Shown here piece by piece: positions 44,698 to 54,280 of a stretch of DNA of 64,000 bases. This DNA comes from JALORV01 sp963775635. Lineage in GTDB: Bacteria > Pseudomonadota > Gammaproteobacteria > Burkholderiales > Burkholderiaceae_F. The position numbers and the translations under genes are program-made. Each line of letters starts with the position of its first letter. Positions within the stretch are counted from its first letter, which is position 1. The DNA is taken from positions 153,372 to 217,371 of the forward strand of contig CAVZJO010000015.1 of assembly GCA_963775635.1 (NCBI GenBank). Reading direction: 5' to 3'. The notes under the pieces are model-generated. The model was not told the origin of the DNA and did not search any database. It was given only the letters and a program-made list of their open reading frames with translations.

Positions 44698-45804
44698 ATG
44701 AGAAAAGTCCTTTGGCTGCTTGCCCTGAGTGCTGTTGCGCTTGTCGCCTACTTGACCCTGTGGCCGGTACCGATTCACGCCGTCGCGTGGAAGGCTCCTG
44801 CTGATCCTGGTTACGCCGGCCCGCACGCAGTCAACGACAAGCTCGCTGGCCTCAACCTGATATCGCTTGGTGACGAAGCGGGACCCGAGCACATCGTGCT
44901 GGCCCGCGATGGCAAGCTCTACGCGGCAGTCGCCAGCGGACGGATACTCCGCATGAATCCGGACGGCACAGCGCAGGAGGTCTTCGCGGAAACCGGCGGA
45001 CGCGTTCTTGGATTCGATTTCGATGCCAGTGGCAACCTCATCGCTGCCGACGCGATCAAGGGACTGCTCGCCATCGGTCCCGACCGCAGGGTCACGCTCC
45101 TGACCAATCAGGTGGGCGGCGATCCCATCCGGTATGCGGATGCCATCGTGCTCGCGAGCACGGGGAAGGTCTATTTCACGGATGCCTCGGGACGCTTTGC
45201 TCCAGCGCGGTGGGGCGGCACCTTCGAAGCCGCGGTCCTGGACATCCTGGAACAAGCGGCGACCGGCCGCGTCGTTGAGTACGACCCGGCCGGCAGAACC
45301 ACGCGCGTCGTTGCCAAGGGCCTGAGCTTCGCCAATGGAGTGGCGCTGAGCCGTGATGAGCGCACCTTGTTTGTTGCCGAGACCGGCCGGTTTCGCGTTT
45401 GGAAGATCGACACTTCGGCTGCCGACATCGACGTGGGCCTACCCTCGCCCCAGGCCGCGGTACTGCTCGACAACCTGCCTGGCTACCCCGATAACCTCAT
45501 GCGCGGGTTGGACGGCCGGATCTGGTTGGGCTTCACGGGACCCCGCAGTCCGAAGGTCGATGCGATGTCTGACAAACCGTTCCTGCGCGAAGTGACGCTG
45601 CGCCTGCCCCGAATGCTATGGCCGTTGCCGAAGAAGTACGGGCATGTCTTCGCGTTTACCGAAGACGGTACGGTGGTGGCCGATATGCAGGACCCCTCGG
45701 GGAACTATCCGGAGACAACGGGCGTCACGGAAACAGCGGATCGGCTGTATGTGCAGAACTTGCATCTTCATTCCATCGGCTGGCTGGGACGCTCGCCGCC
45801 ATAA
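44698..45804 (+). CDS. SMP-30/strictosidine synthase-like beta-propeller protein
   Basis: A 368-residue protein with an N-terminal membrane anchor (VLWLLALSAVALVAYLTLW) and a six-bladed propeller of the SMP-30/strictosidine synthase type (FANGVALSRDERTLFVAETG, PGYPDNLMRGLDGRIWLGFTG). Relatives act as lactonases or arylesterases; the propeller would face the periplasm. The substrate is unknown. Convergent with the molybdenum oxidase gene. Confidence 0.82.
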   Translation: MRKVLWLLALSAVALVAYLTLWPVPIHAVAWKAPADPGYAGPHAVNDKLAGLNLISLGDEAGPEHIVLARDGKLYAAVASGRILRMNPDGTAQEVFAETGGRVLGFDFDASGNLIAADAIKGLLAIGPDRRVTLLTNQVGGDPIRYADAIVLASTGKVYFTDASGRFAPARWGGTFEAAVLDILEQAATGRVVEYDPAGRTTRVVAKGLSFANGVALSRDERTLFVAETGRFRVWKIDTSAADIDVGLPSPQAAVLLDNLPGYPDNLMRGLDGRIWLGFTGPRSPKVDAMSDKPFLREVTLRLPRMLWPLPKKYGHVFAFTEDGTVVADMQDPSGNYPETTGVTETADRLYVQNLHLHSIGWLGRSPP

Positions 45805-45884
45805 GGCGTTTTCAAGACCCCGCTGGTTAGCGCATCTAGGCCGTGCGGTATCGAGGCGTCGAATCGTTCGCCGCGCTCGAAGGT

Positions 45885-47043
45885 CTACGCAATGCGAATT
45901 CGCCGTGCGACCTGCCCGTTGCTTTCCCAATAGGTTTTCTTTTTAGCGATGCGCGGATCGTCCATTGCTGGCTGCACGTTGCCCTGCGTATCGACAGCCC
46001 GCGTCGTGATCGTATGTTCGCCGGCCGTGGCGTTCGGCCAGTCGATCGACCAGAAAGTCCACGCAAACCTAGCCTGGTCGCCACGGTCGATCGTCGCCGG
46101 CCGCCACGGTCCGCCGTCGATTTGCACTTCGACGCGTGAAATTGGCGCTCCCCACGCCGCACCGACGATGCGGTACTGGCCGTCCTTGCGCGTGACCTTG
46201 GCCGGCGCGGACTTTAGCAACGTCCGGCCGACCGAGGTTTCGACCGATTCCGTTTCTCCGTTGCGCTGCTCCTCACGGATCGTGACGTAGTCGCGCGCCA
46301 TGAAGCGGCCCATGTAGCGGGTGTCGCGTACTTCGATGCGGTTCAGCCACTTGACGTTAGCTATGCCATACCAGCCGGGTGCGATCAATCGCACTGGAGC
46401 GCCGTGTGGCTGCGGCAGCGCTGCGCCGTTCATTTCGTAACACAGCAAGTTGTTCGGACTCATCGCGTCGGAGAGCGACATGCTGCGCGCGAAGTGCTGT
46501 GGGAGCTTCATGTCGCGGATGACCTCGGTGCCCGAATCGGCGCCCCAGAAGACGACCTCGATTCCGCGATCCATCACGCCGGCCTGCTTCAACAAAGGCG
46601 CGAGCGGCGTACCGCCCCACTTTGCGTTGCCAATACCGCTGGTGAACCATGGGAAGCCATGATTGCCACCGCATTCGATCGTGTACACGACCTCCTGCTT
46701 GGGCCGCGCCTTGATCGCGGGAAGCGCCAGTGTCATAGGCTTCTTTACCAACCCGGCAATCTCTAGATTCCACTTCTTGTCGTCGATAACGGGCTTGTCG
46801 TAATGCGACACGCGGAAGAACTTGTCGTTGGGTGTCAGGAAAGAAGAAGAGAGGTTCTCCCACGGCTGCAAGTTCTCGACAACGCCGCCGCTAGGGTTTG
46901 CCCCCGGCTGGTCCAGCCACGGCACGACTTCCTCTCCTGGCCGGCTCGGCAACGCCTGTACGAACCAGGGTGCATGCAAGCAGCGCGAGCCCGGCACTTC
47001 CTTGGATTAGCAACTGGCGGCGGGAAAAGTCCGGCGTTTTCAT
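45885..47043 (-). pseudogene. Sulfite oxidase-family molybdoenzyme, frameshifted after its Tat signal
   Basis: The ATG at 47043, with an AAGGAGGAGG site, starts MKTPDFSRRQLLIQGSAGLA, a Tat signal with its twin Arg. The mature enzyme (LPSRPGEEVVPWLDQPGANP onward, 350 residues) lies in another frame; one indel at about 46935-46965 separates them. The Mo-ligand Cys is in YTIECGGNHGFPWF and the C-terminal dimerisation domain (RVEVQIDGGPW) is present. It would be a periplasmic oxidoreductase if the frame were intact. A start in the second frame would leave it without an export signal. Confidence 0.8.
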
Positions 47044-47352
47044 CCAACCCTCCTCCTTGCTCGGCGCTGATGGCCTATTAGCGGAACCTGCTCAGTATCG
47101 CGACAAAAATGCACCACGCCATAGCCCACACTTGGGAAGCAACCACTGGGCGTACGCCGCGTCCATGGGCCCAAGCAAAACGAACAGTTCGCCGGCTTGC
47201 TCAAATGGGGCACCAAGGGCCGCTGAAATGCCACTTGAGCGGCTGCACACCTACCAGTTCTGTGTGTGGGCCGCGAGACAACTTGGCATTGATTCGATGC
47301 TCGGGGCGTGTCACTCTCGTCACTGCAAGCAGCACCGAATCAGGAGCCGTCG
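47044..47352. other. Divergent intergenic region of about 310 bp
   Basis: It separates the molybdoenzyme gene from the hydrolase/transporter pair and should hold both promoters. No clear gene, hairpin or consensus promoter stands out. Confidence 0.4.
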
Positions 47353-48159
47353 ATGCCAAGCCTCAGGATCGAGTTCCCGGGAAGCCTGGGTGTGCCGCTG
47401 GCCGCGAGACTCGACCTTCCCGACACGCCGCCGCGCGCCTTCGCACTTTTTGCCCACTGTTTCACCTGCTCGAAGGACAGTCGCGCGCCGGCGCATATTG
47501 GCAAGACTCTGGTCGAGCAGGGCATCGCGCTGCTCAGATTCGATTTCACCGGCCTCGGAGGCAGCGAGGGTGAGTTCGAGAATACGAGTTTCAGTTCCAA
47601 CATCACGGATCTCGTGGCGGCTGCCGATTGGCTGCGGCGAGAGTACGCCGCGCCGTCGATCCTCATCGGCCATTCCCTGGGTGGTGCTGCGGTGTTGGCG
47701 GCGGCAGGCGGAATTCGGGAGTCGCGTGCAGTCGTGACCATGAACGCGCCGTTTTCACCGGAGCACGTGGCAAATCTGTTTGCGGATGGTCGAGCGCAGA
47801 TCGAGGGCGAAGGCGAAGCCACGGTCAGCATTGGCGGCCGGCCATTCAAAGTGAAGCGTGAGTTCCTGCTGGACCTCGCCGGGCAGCGCCAGGCGGAGAG
47901 GATTCGCGAACTGCGACGGGCTCTGCTGATCATGCACGGGCCGACCGATGAAGTCGTCGGGATTGACAATGCGAGCGCCATCTTTACGGCCGCGAAGCAT
48001 CCGAAGAGCTTCATTGCGCTCGAGGGTGCCGACCACTTGCTGCTCCGCGCCGAGGACGCACGTTATGCGGCGCAAATCATCGCTGCGTGGGTCGGCCGAT
48101 ACCTGCCCCCGGTGAACGGAGCGCTCGTGGACCGTGCCAATACGGTGACCGAACAATGA
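47353..48159 (+). CDS. Alpha/beta hydrolase (OsmC-associated type)
   Basis: A 268-residue alpha/beta-hydrolase resembling the N-terminal half of proteins in which a hydrolase is fused to OsmC. FALFAHCFTCSKDSRAP, LRFDFTGLGGSEGEF and the nucleophile elbow IGHSLGGAA are seen, with the His in GADHLLL. Here it lacks the OsmC half. Its stop overlaps the start of the osmoprotectant transporter fusion (ATGA), so the two are coupled. Confidence 0.83.
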   Translation: MPSLRIEFPGSLGVPLAARLDLPDTPPRAFALFAHCFTCSKDSRAPAHIGKTLVEQGIALLRFDFTGLGGSEGEFENTSFSSNITDLVAAADWLRREYAAPSILIGHSLGGAAVLAAAGGIRESRAVVTMNAPFSPEHVANLFADGRAQIEGEGEATVSIGGRPFKVKREFLLDLAGQRQAERIRELRRALLIMHGPTDEVVGIDNASAIFTAAKHPKSFIALEGADHLLLRAEDARYAAQIIAAWVGRYLPPVNGALVDRANTVTEQ

Positions 48160-49691
48160 CTTCAGCGAAAAGGCTGCTTGCGCTGCTGGGTACGCTAACC
48201 GTGGCGACAGCGTCGGCCGAGGCACCGTTGCAGGTCGGTTCGAAGCGCTTTACCGAGTCCTACATCCTCGGCGAGATCATTGCGCAGACGGCACGGGGGC
48301 CGGGTGCGACGGAGGCCGTGCACCAGCGCGGAATGGGCAATACCGCCATCCTGCTCAATGCGCTCGAAAGCCGCAGCATCGATGTCTATCCCGATTACAC
48401 CGGCACGATCGCGCGCGAGATCCTCAAGCTGCCTGACGTGCCGCCGCTGGCGGAGTTGAATAAGCACTTGGCGCCGCGCGGGTTGGCAGTAGCGGTGCCG
48501 CTGGGCTTCGACAACAGCTACGCGCTTGCCGTGCGTGCGAGCGTTGCACGAGAGAAGGGCCTCGCCCGTATTTCGGACCTCAAGCAGCACCCCGAGTTGC
48601 GCCTCGGGCTGTCGCAGGAGTTTCTCGGCCGCGCCGATGGTTGGCCCAATCTCGCGCGCGCCTACGGATTGAATTTCGCGGCACCCAAAGGCCTCGACCA
48701 CGGGCTCGCCTATGAGGCAATCGCCGGCGGCCAGGTCGACGTGATCGACATCTACACGACTGACGCCAAACTCGACAAGTACCAGTTGACCGTGCTCGAG
48801 GACGACCTCGGGTTCTTCCCGCGCTACGACGCCGTGCTGTTGTATCGCTCGGACGTGCCGGCGCGGTTTCCGAAGGCGTGGGCGGCGCTGGCGCAGCTCG
48901 AGGGCAGGCTAGATAACGCGGCGATGCGGCGCCTGAATGCCGCCGCCGAGCTCGAAGGCAAGGACTTTGCCGCCATCGCTTCTGCCTGGCTGAGTGCGCG
49001 GCCGGCGCAGGCTGGAGGCACGACGTCCGCGTCGGACTCCGCGATGCGACCGACGCTTTGGCAACTACTGTTTGCGCCCGATTTTGGTCGGCTTGCGCTC
49101 GAACATGTTGGACTCGTGTTCGCCGCGCTGGCAGCGAGTTGTGCGATCGGCATCCCGCTGGGCGTGCTGGCTGCGCGGCGCCGGCCGACCGCGCCACTGG
49201 TCTTTGGCGTGACCGGGGTCATCCAGACGATTCCGGCGCTGGCCCTGCTGGCATTTCTGATCCCGATGACAGGACGCATCGGTTTGGTGCCGGCGTTCAT
49301 CGCGCTCACGCTGTATGCGCTGCTTCCGATCGTGCGCAATACGCAGGTCGGACTTACCCAAATCCCGCGCGCAATGATTGAAGGCGCGAAGTCCCTCGGA
49401 CTTCGACCCGGCACCATCATGCGGAAGATTGAACTGCCACTTGCCATGCCTACCTTGCTCGCCGGGATCAAGACCTCTGCCGTCGTGAATGTCGGCACGG
49501 CGACCATCGCCGCGTTCATCGGCGCCGGAGGGTTCGGCGAACGCATCGTCACGGGGTTGGCGCTGAATGATCAGACGATGCTGCTGGCGGGCGCGATACC
49601 AGTGGCCGTGCTCGCACTCGCGATACAGGGCGCATTCGAGCTGCTCGAGAAACGGGTCGTTCCCGCCGGCCTGCAGATTCGCGCCAATTGA
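48156..49691 (+). CDS. Osmoprotectant ABC transporter, fused substrate-binding and permease protein
   Basis: A 511-residue fusion. After a signal peptide (LLALLGTLTVATASAEA) comes an OpuAC/ProX-type binding domain (LQVGSKRFTESYILGEIIAQ, residues 22 to about 300), then a permease domain with five or six helices and the EAA loop MIEGAKSLGLRPGTIMRKIE near residue 410. It should import choline, glycine betaine or a similar solute. No ATPase gene is next to it, so its energising subunit must be encoded elsewhere or be missing. Confidence 0.9.
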   Translation: MTSAKRLLALLGTLTVATASAEAPLQVGSKRFTESYILGEIIAQTARGPGATEAVHQRGMGNTAILLNALESRSIDVYPDYTGTIAREILKLPDVPPLAELNKHLAPRGLAVAVPLGFDNSYALAVRASVAREKGLARISDLKQHPELRLGLSQEFLGRADGWPNLARAYGLNFAAPKGLDHGLAYEAIAGGQVDVIDIYTTDAKLDKYQLTVLEDDLGFFPRYDAVLLYRSDVPARFPKAWAALAQLEGRLDNAAMRRLNAAAELEGKDFAAIASAWLSARPAQAGGTTSASDSAMRPTLWQLLFAPDFGRLALEHVGLVFAALAASCAIGIPLGVLAARRRPTAPLVFGVTGVIQTIPALALLAFLIPMTGRIGLVPAFIALTLYALLPIVRNTQVGLTQIPRAMIEGAKSLGLRPGTIMRKIELPLAMPTLLAGIKTSAVVNVGTATIAAFIGAGGFGERIVTGLALNDQTMLLAGAIPVAVLALAIQGAFELLEKRVVPAGLQIRAN

Positions 49692-49736
49692 GGCACGGCG
49701 AGAGTCATCGCTCAGCGTGCAAGCGCGGTCCCCTTT

Positions 49737-51437
49737 TCAGGGCACGTACGCCTTGCGCACGTACTCGTCGATCATCCGCTCGGTGTTGAAGAACGACCCG
49801 TTGAGTGCGATCGCGTTGCGCATCACGTCGATCCAGCGATCTCGGTCGCGGTAGTACAGCGGCACGATCGAATCCTGCAGCTTGCGGTACATCGAGTCGG
49901 CGTCGCTCACGCGGCTGTCGACCGCGTCTCCGGCGCCCGGGTCGTTCCCGATGGCCCAGCCGGTCACGCCCTCGATGCAACCTTCCAGCCACCAGCCGTC
50001 AAGCACCGATAGCTGCGGCACGCCGTTGACGGCCGCTTTCATGCCGCTGGTGCCGGACGCCTCGAGCGGGGCCTGCGGCGTGTTCAGCCACAGATCGACG
50101 CCTCCGACGAGCCGCGCGGCCATCGCCATGTCGTACTCGGGGAGGTAAACGATCTCGATCTGGCCGTGCAGCGCCTGCATCGTCCCGTGCAGTTCGCGGA
50201 TCAGCGCCTTGCCGCCGTGGTCCTGCGGGTGCGCTTTGCCGGCCAGCACGATCTGCATCGGCCCGGCCTCGGCATGGATCGCGAGCAGGCGCGCGAGATC
50301 AAAGAACAGCAGGTCGGGGCGCTTGTAGGCCGTGACCCGGCGCGCAAAGCCGAGCGTGAACGTGCCCGCGTGCAACTGCGCGCCGCTGCGCTGGTTGACG
50401 AAGTCCACCAGGGCATCCTTCGCGGTCTGGTGCGCCGACCATACTTCCGCTGGCGGGATGCTGAGCGCATAGCGCAGGCTGTAATTGTCCTCGCGCCAGC
50501 CGGCGATGTGGCGGTCGAACAGCGCCTGCATCGGCGGCGCCGTCCAGGTTGCGACGTGAACGCCGTTGGTGATCGAGTCGACCTCGTACTCACCGAACAT
50601 GCGGCGCGAGACCTCGCCGTGGCGACGCGCGACGCCGTTGACGTAGCCGCTCGCCTCCAGCGCGAGGTAGGTCATGTTCAGCGTGTCGTCGATCAGCAGG
50701 TCCGCGGCGAGCGCCTCGTACGCGTGCCCATAGTCGGTCATCACCTGCTGCACTAGCGCGAGCGGAAACTGGTCGTGCCCCGCGGGCACCGGCGTGTGCG
50801 TCGTGAACACGCAGCAGCGCTTGACGTCGGCGGCGATTTCACGCGTCACCATCGTCATGCCCCGGCGCCGCATTTCCTCGAAGCCAAGCTCCAGCACGAG
50901 CGGGGCCGCGTGTCCCTCGTTCATGTGAAAGCGGCGGATCTCGTGGAGGCCTAGCGCGCGCAGAATGCGCACGCCGCCGATGCCGAGCAGCAGTTCCTGG
51001 CAGAGCCGGTAGCGCAGGTCGCCGCCGTACAGGTGGTCGGTCAGTCGGCGGTCCGGGTCGGTGTTTCCCGCCACGTCGGCGTCGAGAAACAGGACAGGCA
51101 CGACATGTCCGCCGACGCCGGTCACGTCGTAGCGCCACGCCCTCACCTGGACGGCGCGGCCCTCGATGCCGACGGTGGCCCGCTCAGGCAGTTCGGCCAG
51201 CCGCTCGGCGGGCGACCAGGGGACCGGCTCCTCGCTTTGCGAACCGTCGGCGCCGAGCTGCTGGCGAAAGTAGCCGCGCCGGTGGACGAGGGTGACGGCG
51301 ACCATGTCGAGGCCGCGGTCGGCCGCGGAACGGATGGTGTCACCGGCGAGGACGCCGAGCCCGCCCGCGTAGGTCGGAAGCTCGGCAACCAGGCCGATCT
51401 CCATCGAGAAATAGGCGATCGAGGGCGAGTGGTTCAT
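49737..51437 (-). CDS. glgP: Alpha-glucan phosphorylase (short form)
   Basis: A 566-residue glycogen/maltodextrin phosphorylase of the short GlgP type, releasing glucose 1-phosphate. IAYFSMEIGLVAELPTYAGG opens the domain; the PLP Lys is in GTSGMKAAVNGVPQLS near residue 470. HMNEGHAAPL and RRVTAYKRPDLLF are also typical. The ATG at 51437 is preferred to a TTG 9 bp upstream. Convergent with the transporter gene. No other glycogen genes are near. Confidence 0.9.
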   Translation of the reverse strand: MNHSPSIAYFSMEIGLVAELPTYAGGLGVLAGDTIRSAADRGLDMVAVTLVHRRGYFRQQLGADGSQSEEPVPWSPAERLAELPERATVGIEGRAVQVRAWRYDVTGVGGHVVPVLFLDADVAGNTDPDRRLTDHLYGGDLRYRLCQELLLGIGGVRILRALGLHEIRRFHMNEGHAAPLVLELGFEEMRRRGMTMVTREIAADVKRCCVFTTHTPVPAGHDQFPLALVQQVMTDYGHAYEALAADLLIDDTLNMTYLALEASGYVNGVARRHGEVSRRMFGEYEVDSITNGVHVATWTAPPMQALFDRHIAGWREDNYSLRYALSIPPAEVWSAHQTAKDALVDFVNQRSGAQLHAGTFTLGFARRVTAYKRPDLLFFDLARLLAIHAEAGPMQIVLAGKAHPQDHGGKALIRELHGTMQALHGQIEIVYLPEYDMAMAARLVGGVDLWLNTPQAPLEASGTSGMKAAVNGVPQLSVLDGWWLEGCIEGVTGWAIGNDPGAGDAVDSRVSDADSMYRKLQDSIVPLYYRDRDRWIDVMRNAIALNGSFFNTERMIDEYVRKAYVP

Positions 51438-51459
51438 GTCGGGCAAAGATTGGAGTCAG

Positions 51460-51591
51460 GTGTCGAGCGTGCCGAAGTCTGCCAAGGGGCGATCATGCCT
51501 TGCGGTCATCCTCATTGCCGGAGCAGTGCTCATCGCCGGCGGCCTGATGACACTGATATACGGTGTTGCGCACACATGGCTCGCAGCGTAG
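51460..51591 (+). CDS. Candidate single-span small membrane protein
   Basis: A 43-codon GTG-started frame (an in-frame ATG at 51436 would give 51 residues). It encodes a basic lead (VPKSAKGRSC) and one hydrophobic span (LAVILIAGAVLIAGGLMTLI) with a short tail. It is divergent from glgP and may share its promoter region; the ATG version would overlap the glgP start codon. There is no clear ribosome site. Confidence 0.35.
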   Translation: MSSVPKSAKGRSCLAVILIAGAVLIAGGLMTLIYGVAHTWLAA

Positions 51592-51606
51592 TACAGGACA
51601 CCTTCC

Positions 51607-51832
51607 GGCCGATTCTGTTGAAAAACTCCTTTTTCTGCCTCGATGAAAAATCCGAGGCTCGTGAAGGCGACGAGAGTCGCAGAACACGGGGGACCGCGAT
51701 GCCCCACGAAAAATTCAACCACGGTCCTCCTGGTGAACATGAGCGCATCTACCAAGCGACATCCTTGATTGCACTGGCGTCAGATGGAATTTCGAGTCAG
51801 ACCAGATTCCGAGTTTTTCAACAGAATCGGCC
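51607..51832. mobile_element. 226-bp MITE-like element with perfect 22-bp terminal inverted repeats
   Basis: Positions 51607-51628 and 51811-51832 are exact inverted copies containing GATTCTGTTGAAAAACTC. The inside has no transposase-like reading frame. The size and ends suit a non-autonomous mobile element moved by an unrelated full-length IS. No clear target duplication is seen at the borders (TTCC before, AATT after). Confidence 0.7.
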
Positions 51833-52246
51833 AATTGCGGACGAAGTCGCCCGCGTCGTAATCTGCCTTGAAGTAGACGAGTAGAGGCGCACCGATGGAG
51901 CACCGGAGTGCGGCAGGCGCCATCCTGGCACGTTGAGCGCAACATTCTCAACGGCCGAAGAGGCCGTCGAGGACGGATTGCGAAATCTGACTGAACAGGA
52001 CGCTGAAAACCTCGGGCAGTACTTCGCTTCGATTCAGTAGGGTCTGCCATCTCCTGTACAACCGCTGCGCGGGGCTCGAGAAGCCAGGTGAATGCTGTTC
52101 GGTTAGCGGCCGATAGCAGTCGGCGGTCTGTGACTGCGGAATCGTCCCTAATCAACATTTCCAGATTTGCCGCGCGCTTCACCCGGCTCAATGAGACTCG
52201 CCTATGATCGTCAGGGGCCGGTCGCCGAGCGCTTCTGGGGGATGTC
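51833..52246. other. Intergenic region of about 410 bp
   Basis: No convincing gene. A 35-codon TTG frame (51933-52040, STAEEAVEDGLRNLTEQD) is too short and unsupported. The part near 52090-52130 (TTCGGTTAGCGGCCGATAGC) looks like a short non-coding repeat. The end must hold the promoter of the glycine-zipper gene. Confidence 0.4.
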
Positions 52247-52807
52247 ATGTCAAGCACCCGTATTCGCCGTTTACACCCGGTCGTGATGGCCGCAGCGCTC
52301 GCCGCGAGTTTTCCGTTGTGGGCAAACACCGCTGTCTCCTACGGAAAGATAACCGCCGTCAAGCCCGTCAAGGTCGAGAACCCGTCGGCGCAGGCGGGGG
52401 GCGCGCTCGTGGGTGGGGTCATCGGCCTCGTTTCGGGGCGCGGCCACTCGGGCAGTAACCAGGCGCTGCGCGCCGTTGGCGGCGGTGTGGCCGGCCAGCA
52501 AGTGGCCAAGCTTGCAAGCTCCAAGCAGGCTTTCGAGTACACCATCCTCGTGGGCGGAGCGACGACCACGGTTGTTACCGACGAGGCAGGCATGCGCGTC
52601 GGTGACTGCGTTGCACTCGAACGTGGGGCTCATACAAACCTGCGGCTGGTGGCCGATTCGCAATGCGCGCCAAAAGCCAAGCCACCGCCCGCGGCAGCCC
52701 GCGAGGCCAATGCGTGTTCCGCGGCCAAGGATGAAGTGCTGAAGGCGCAGACCGACGAGGAGTTCGACCGCGCCGAACGCAAGATGCGGCTGCTTTGCGT
52801 CGACTGA
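52247..52807 (+). CDS. Glycine-zipper envelope protein (SlyB-like)
   Basis: A 186-residue exported protein. The signal peptide (HPVVMAAALAASFPLWA) is followed by a glycine-zipper segment (AGGALVGGVIGLVSGRG and VGGGVAGQQVAKLA) typical of SlyB-type outer-membrane proteins. The C-terminal part has four Cys. It probably lodges in the cell envelope. The next exported-protein gene starts 75 bp downstream. Confidence 0.75.
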   Translation: MSSTRIRRLHPVVMAAALAASFPLWANTAVSYGKITAVKPVKVENPSAQAGGALVGGVIGLVSGRGHSGSNQALRAVGGGVAGQQVAKLASSKQAFEYTILVGGATTTVVTDEAGMRVGDCVALERGAHTNLRLVADSQCAPKAKPPPAAAREANACSAAKDEVLKAQTDEEFDRAERKMRLLCVD

Positions 52808-52881
52808 ACCAATCGACGGCCGGTAGAGAACACTCGCCGCTGGTCGGGCACATATCAGCCAGAACCGGACTTGCGCTGCCT

Positions 52882-53271
52882 ATGAAGAAGCTGGGTTTCG
52901 GAGTACTCGTGCTCTTGCTTATGTGGACGGCTTCCGGGCGCGCGGCTGAATCAGATTCAGCTAAGTCGGACGTGTTTGACTCCAGCCGCACCACCTCCGT
53001 GGTACTGACGTCTCAGGGAGTCCAACGGCAAGTCAGTCCGATACCACAGGCGGCGTTGATGAATCAGGAAGCTGACGCGCCGACGTGGACACCAGGGCGT
53101 TCCTGGCTGCTTGGCTTGGCCACGGTTATTGCGTGCAACGCCATGCAATCGGGCTGCGCCCGCATGACGCAGCCGCCCACGCCGCTGACCCCGCCGGGCG
53201 GAGAAGCGTGGCGGCTCAACGGCTGCACCGCGCCGAACACTTGTCCGGCGTGGATGTATCCGCCGCCCTAA
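52882..53271 (+). CDS. Small exported protein of unknown function
   Basis: A 129-residue protein with a clear signal peptide (MKKLGFGVLVLLLMWTASG). A second hydrophobic segment (SWLLGLATVIACNAMQSGC) ends with a Cys, and the tail is Pro/Cys-rich (CTAPNTCPAWMYPPP). No family is recognised. It may be co-transcribed with the glycine-zipper gene. Confidence 0.55.
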   Translation: MKKLGFGVLVLLLMWTASGRAAESDSAKSDVFDSSRTTSVVLTSQGVQRQVSPIPQAALMNQEADAPTWTPGRSWLLGLATVIACNAMQSGCARMTQPPTPLTPPGGEAWRLNGCTAPNTCPAWMYPPP

Positions 53272-53380
53272 CGGGGCTTGGACGAGAGCTACCGACCAGA
53301 AGCAGCCGCCCAGACTGTCGAGACCGAAGCGGACTAGAAGAGCCCGGTCGGACCGGGCTCAAGCAGGGATGCAGTAGCGC

Positions 53381-53551
53381 CTAGCGTGTGACCGCCGTGG
53401 TGTTACCGACGATGAGCGTGGGCGAGTGCTTGGCGGTCAGCAGAAGCGCGCGGTCTCCATCCGCAAGACCCGCGACGGCGCTGAAGAGGAATAGCGTTGT
53501 CGTGGCGGCAGCCAGAAATGCGGCAGCGGGAGTGGTGAGTTTGCGGAACAT
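53381..53551 (-). CDS. Very small exported protein
   Basis: A 56-residue frame beginning MFRKLTTPAAAFLAAA, a signal peptide that covers half of the protein (to about FSAVAGLA), with GGAGAT-like DNA before the ATG. The mature part would be about 28 residues. No family is recognised. Confidence 0.45.
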   Translation of the reverse strand: MFRKLTTPAAAFLAAATTTLFLFSAVAGLADGDRALLLTAKHSPTLIVGNTTAVTR

Positions 53552-54126
53552 GGCGATCTCCTGTTTCTTGTTGTCCAATCGATGATCGCATTACATCCGC
53601 ATCGCATCGGACGCGCGCCGGAGCATTGCAGCAGCCCACCTACGAATATTCACCCGGATCGCCGCTGTCGGCGCCGTTCCACGAGCATTCCTCGCCTTTG
53701 CGTTCGGGACAATTGCAGAGGACCTCACGCGGCACGCAGCTTCGCTTGAAGCCGGGCACATCGGTGTGGCACCGGACCTTCTGATCAGTGCGAGCGTTGC
53801 CGGTTCTCGTGCCAGTGAGTGACGCCGAATGCGAGCGATTCGTCGCCACGGCCGTTCCTGCCTATGCAGCCGACAAGGTAGTTTCCGGCCAGTGGGCGAA
53901 GGAGCAGTCGCTCGAACTCGCGCGAAAGGCGATGCTGGAATTACTTCCGCCGGGACGCCAGACAGCCGACAACTACCTGGTTAGCGTCCTCGACGACCAA
54001 GCGCGCCCGGTTGGCACGCTGTGGTTGCCGTGAAAGAGCAGGCGTGCAAGCGAATCGCCTTGTATCTTCCCGCAGAGCGCTCCTAGGTTGTTGTTGGAGG
54101 GTATGTTAAGGGGCGTGGTGGAAGGC

Positions 54127-54229
54127 TGTGGTCAAGTGGGCAGAGGCCCGCGCGGTGGGCAACGCGCAGCGTTGCCCACGGCCAGTGGGCCGGTTCGCGC
54201 GGCTAGCGCGAACTGTCCACTTGTCCACA
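54127..54229. repeat. Nested palindrome (outer stem plus two inner hairpins)
   Basis: An outer stem pairs 54127-54143 with 54213-54229 (15 of 17). Inside are a perfect 11-bp hairpin (54155-54165 with 54169-54179, loop GCA) and an 8-bp hairpin (54193-54200 with 54206-54213). The whole would fold as a four-way junction. It lies in the foreign DNA within the GNAT gene, just left of the IS110 piece. Confidence 0.65.
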
Positions 54230-54280
54230 GCCTGGCGCCGCGGTCATTTTCGCGGTCGGTGCGCCAAACCCGATACGCCT

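Noticed and set aside
51700..51884. A short plus-strand frame inside the MITE-like element
   Set aside because: It crosses the element's right end, has no domain and is best seen as chance.
53640..53849. A minus-strand Cys-rich frame (CNCPERKGEEC)
   Set aside because: Its start lies inside the GNAT fragment, it has no signal peptide and no ribosome site. It was not counted as a gene.
54127..54229. Integron attC site
   Set aside because: The nested palindrome is attC-like in shape, but no integrase gene, cassette array or convincing core sites are seen.
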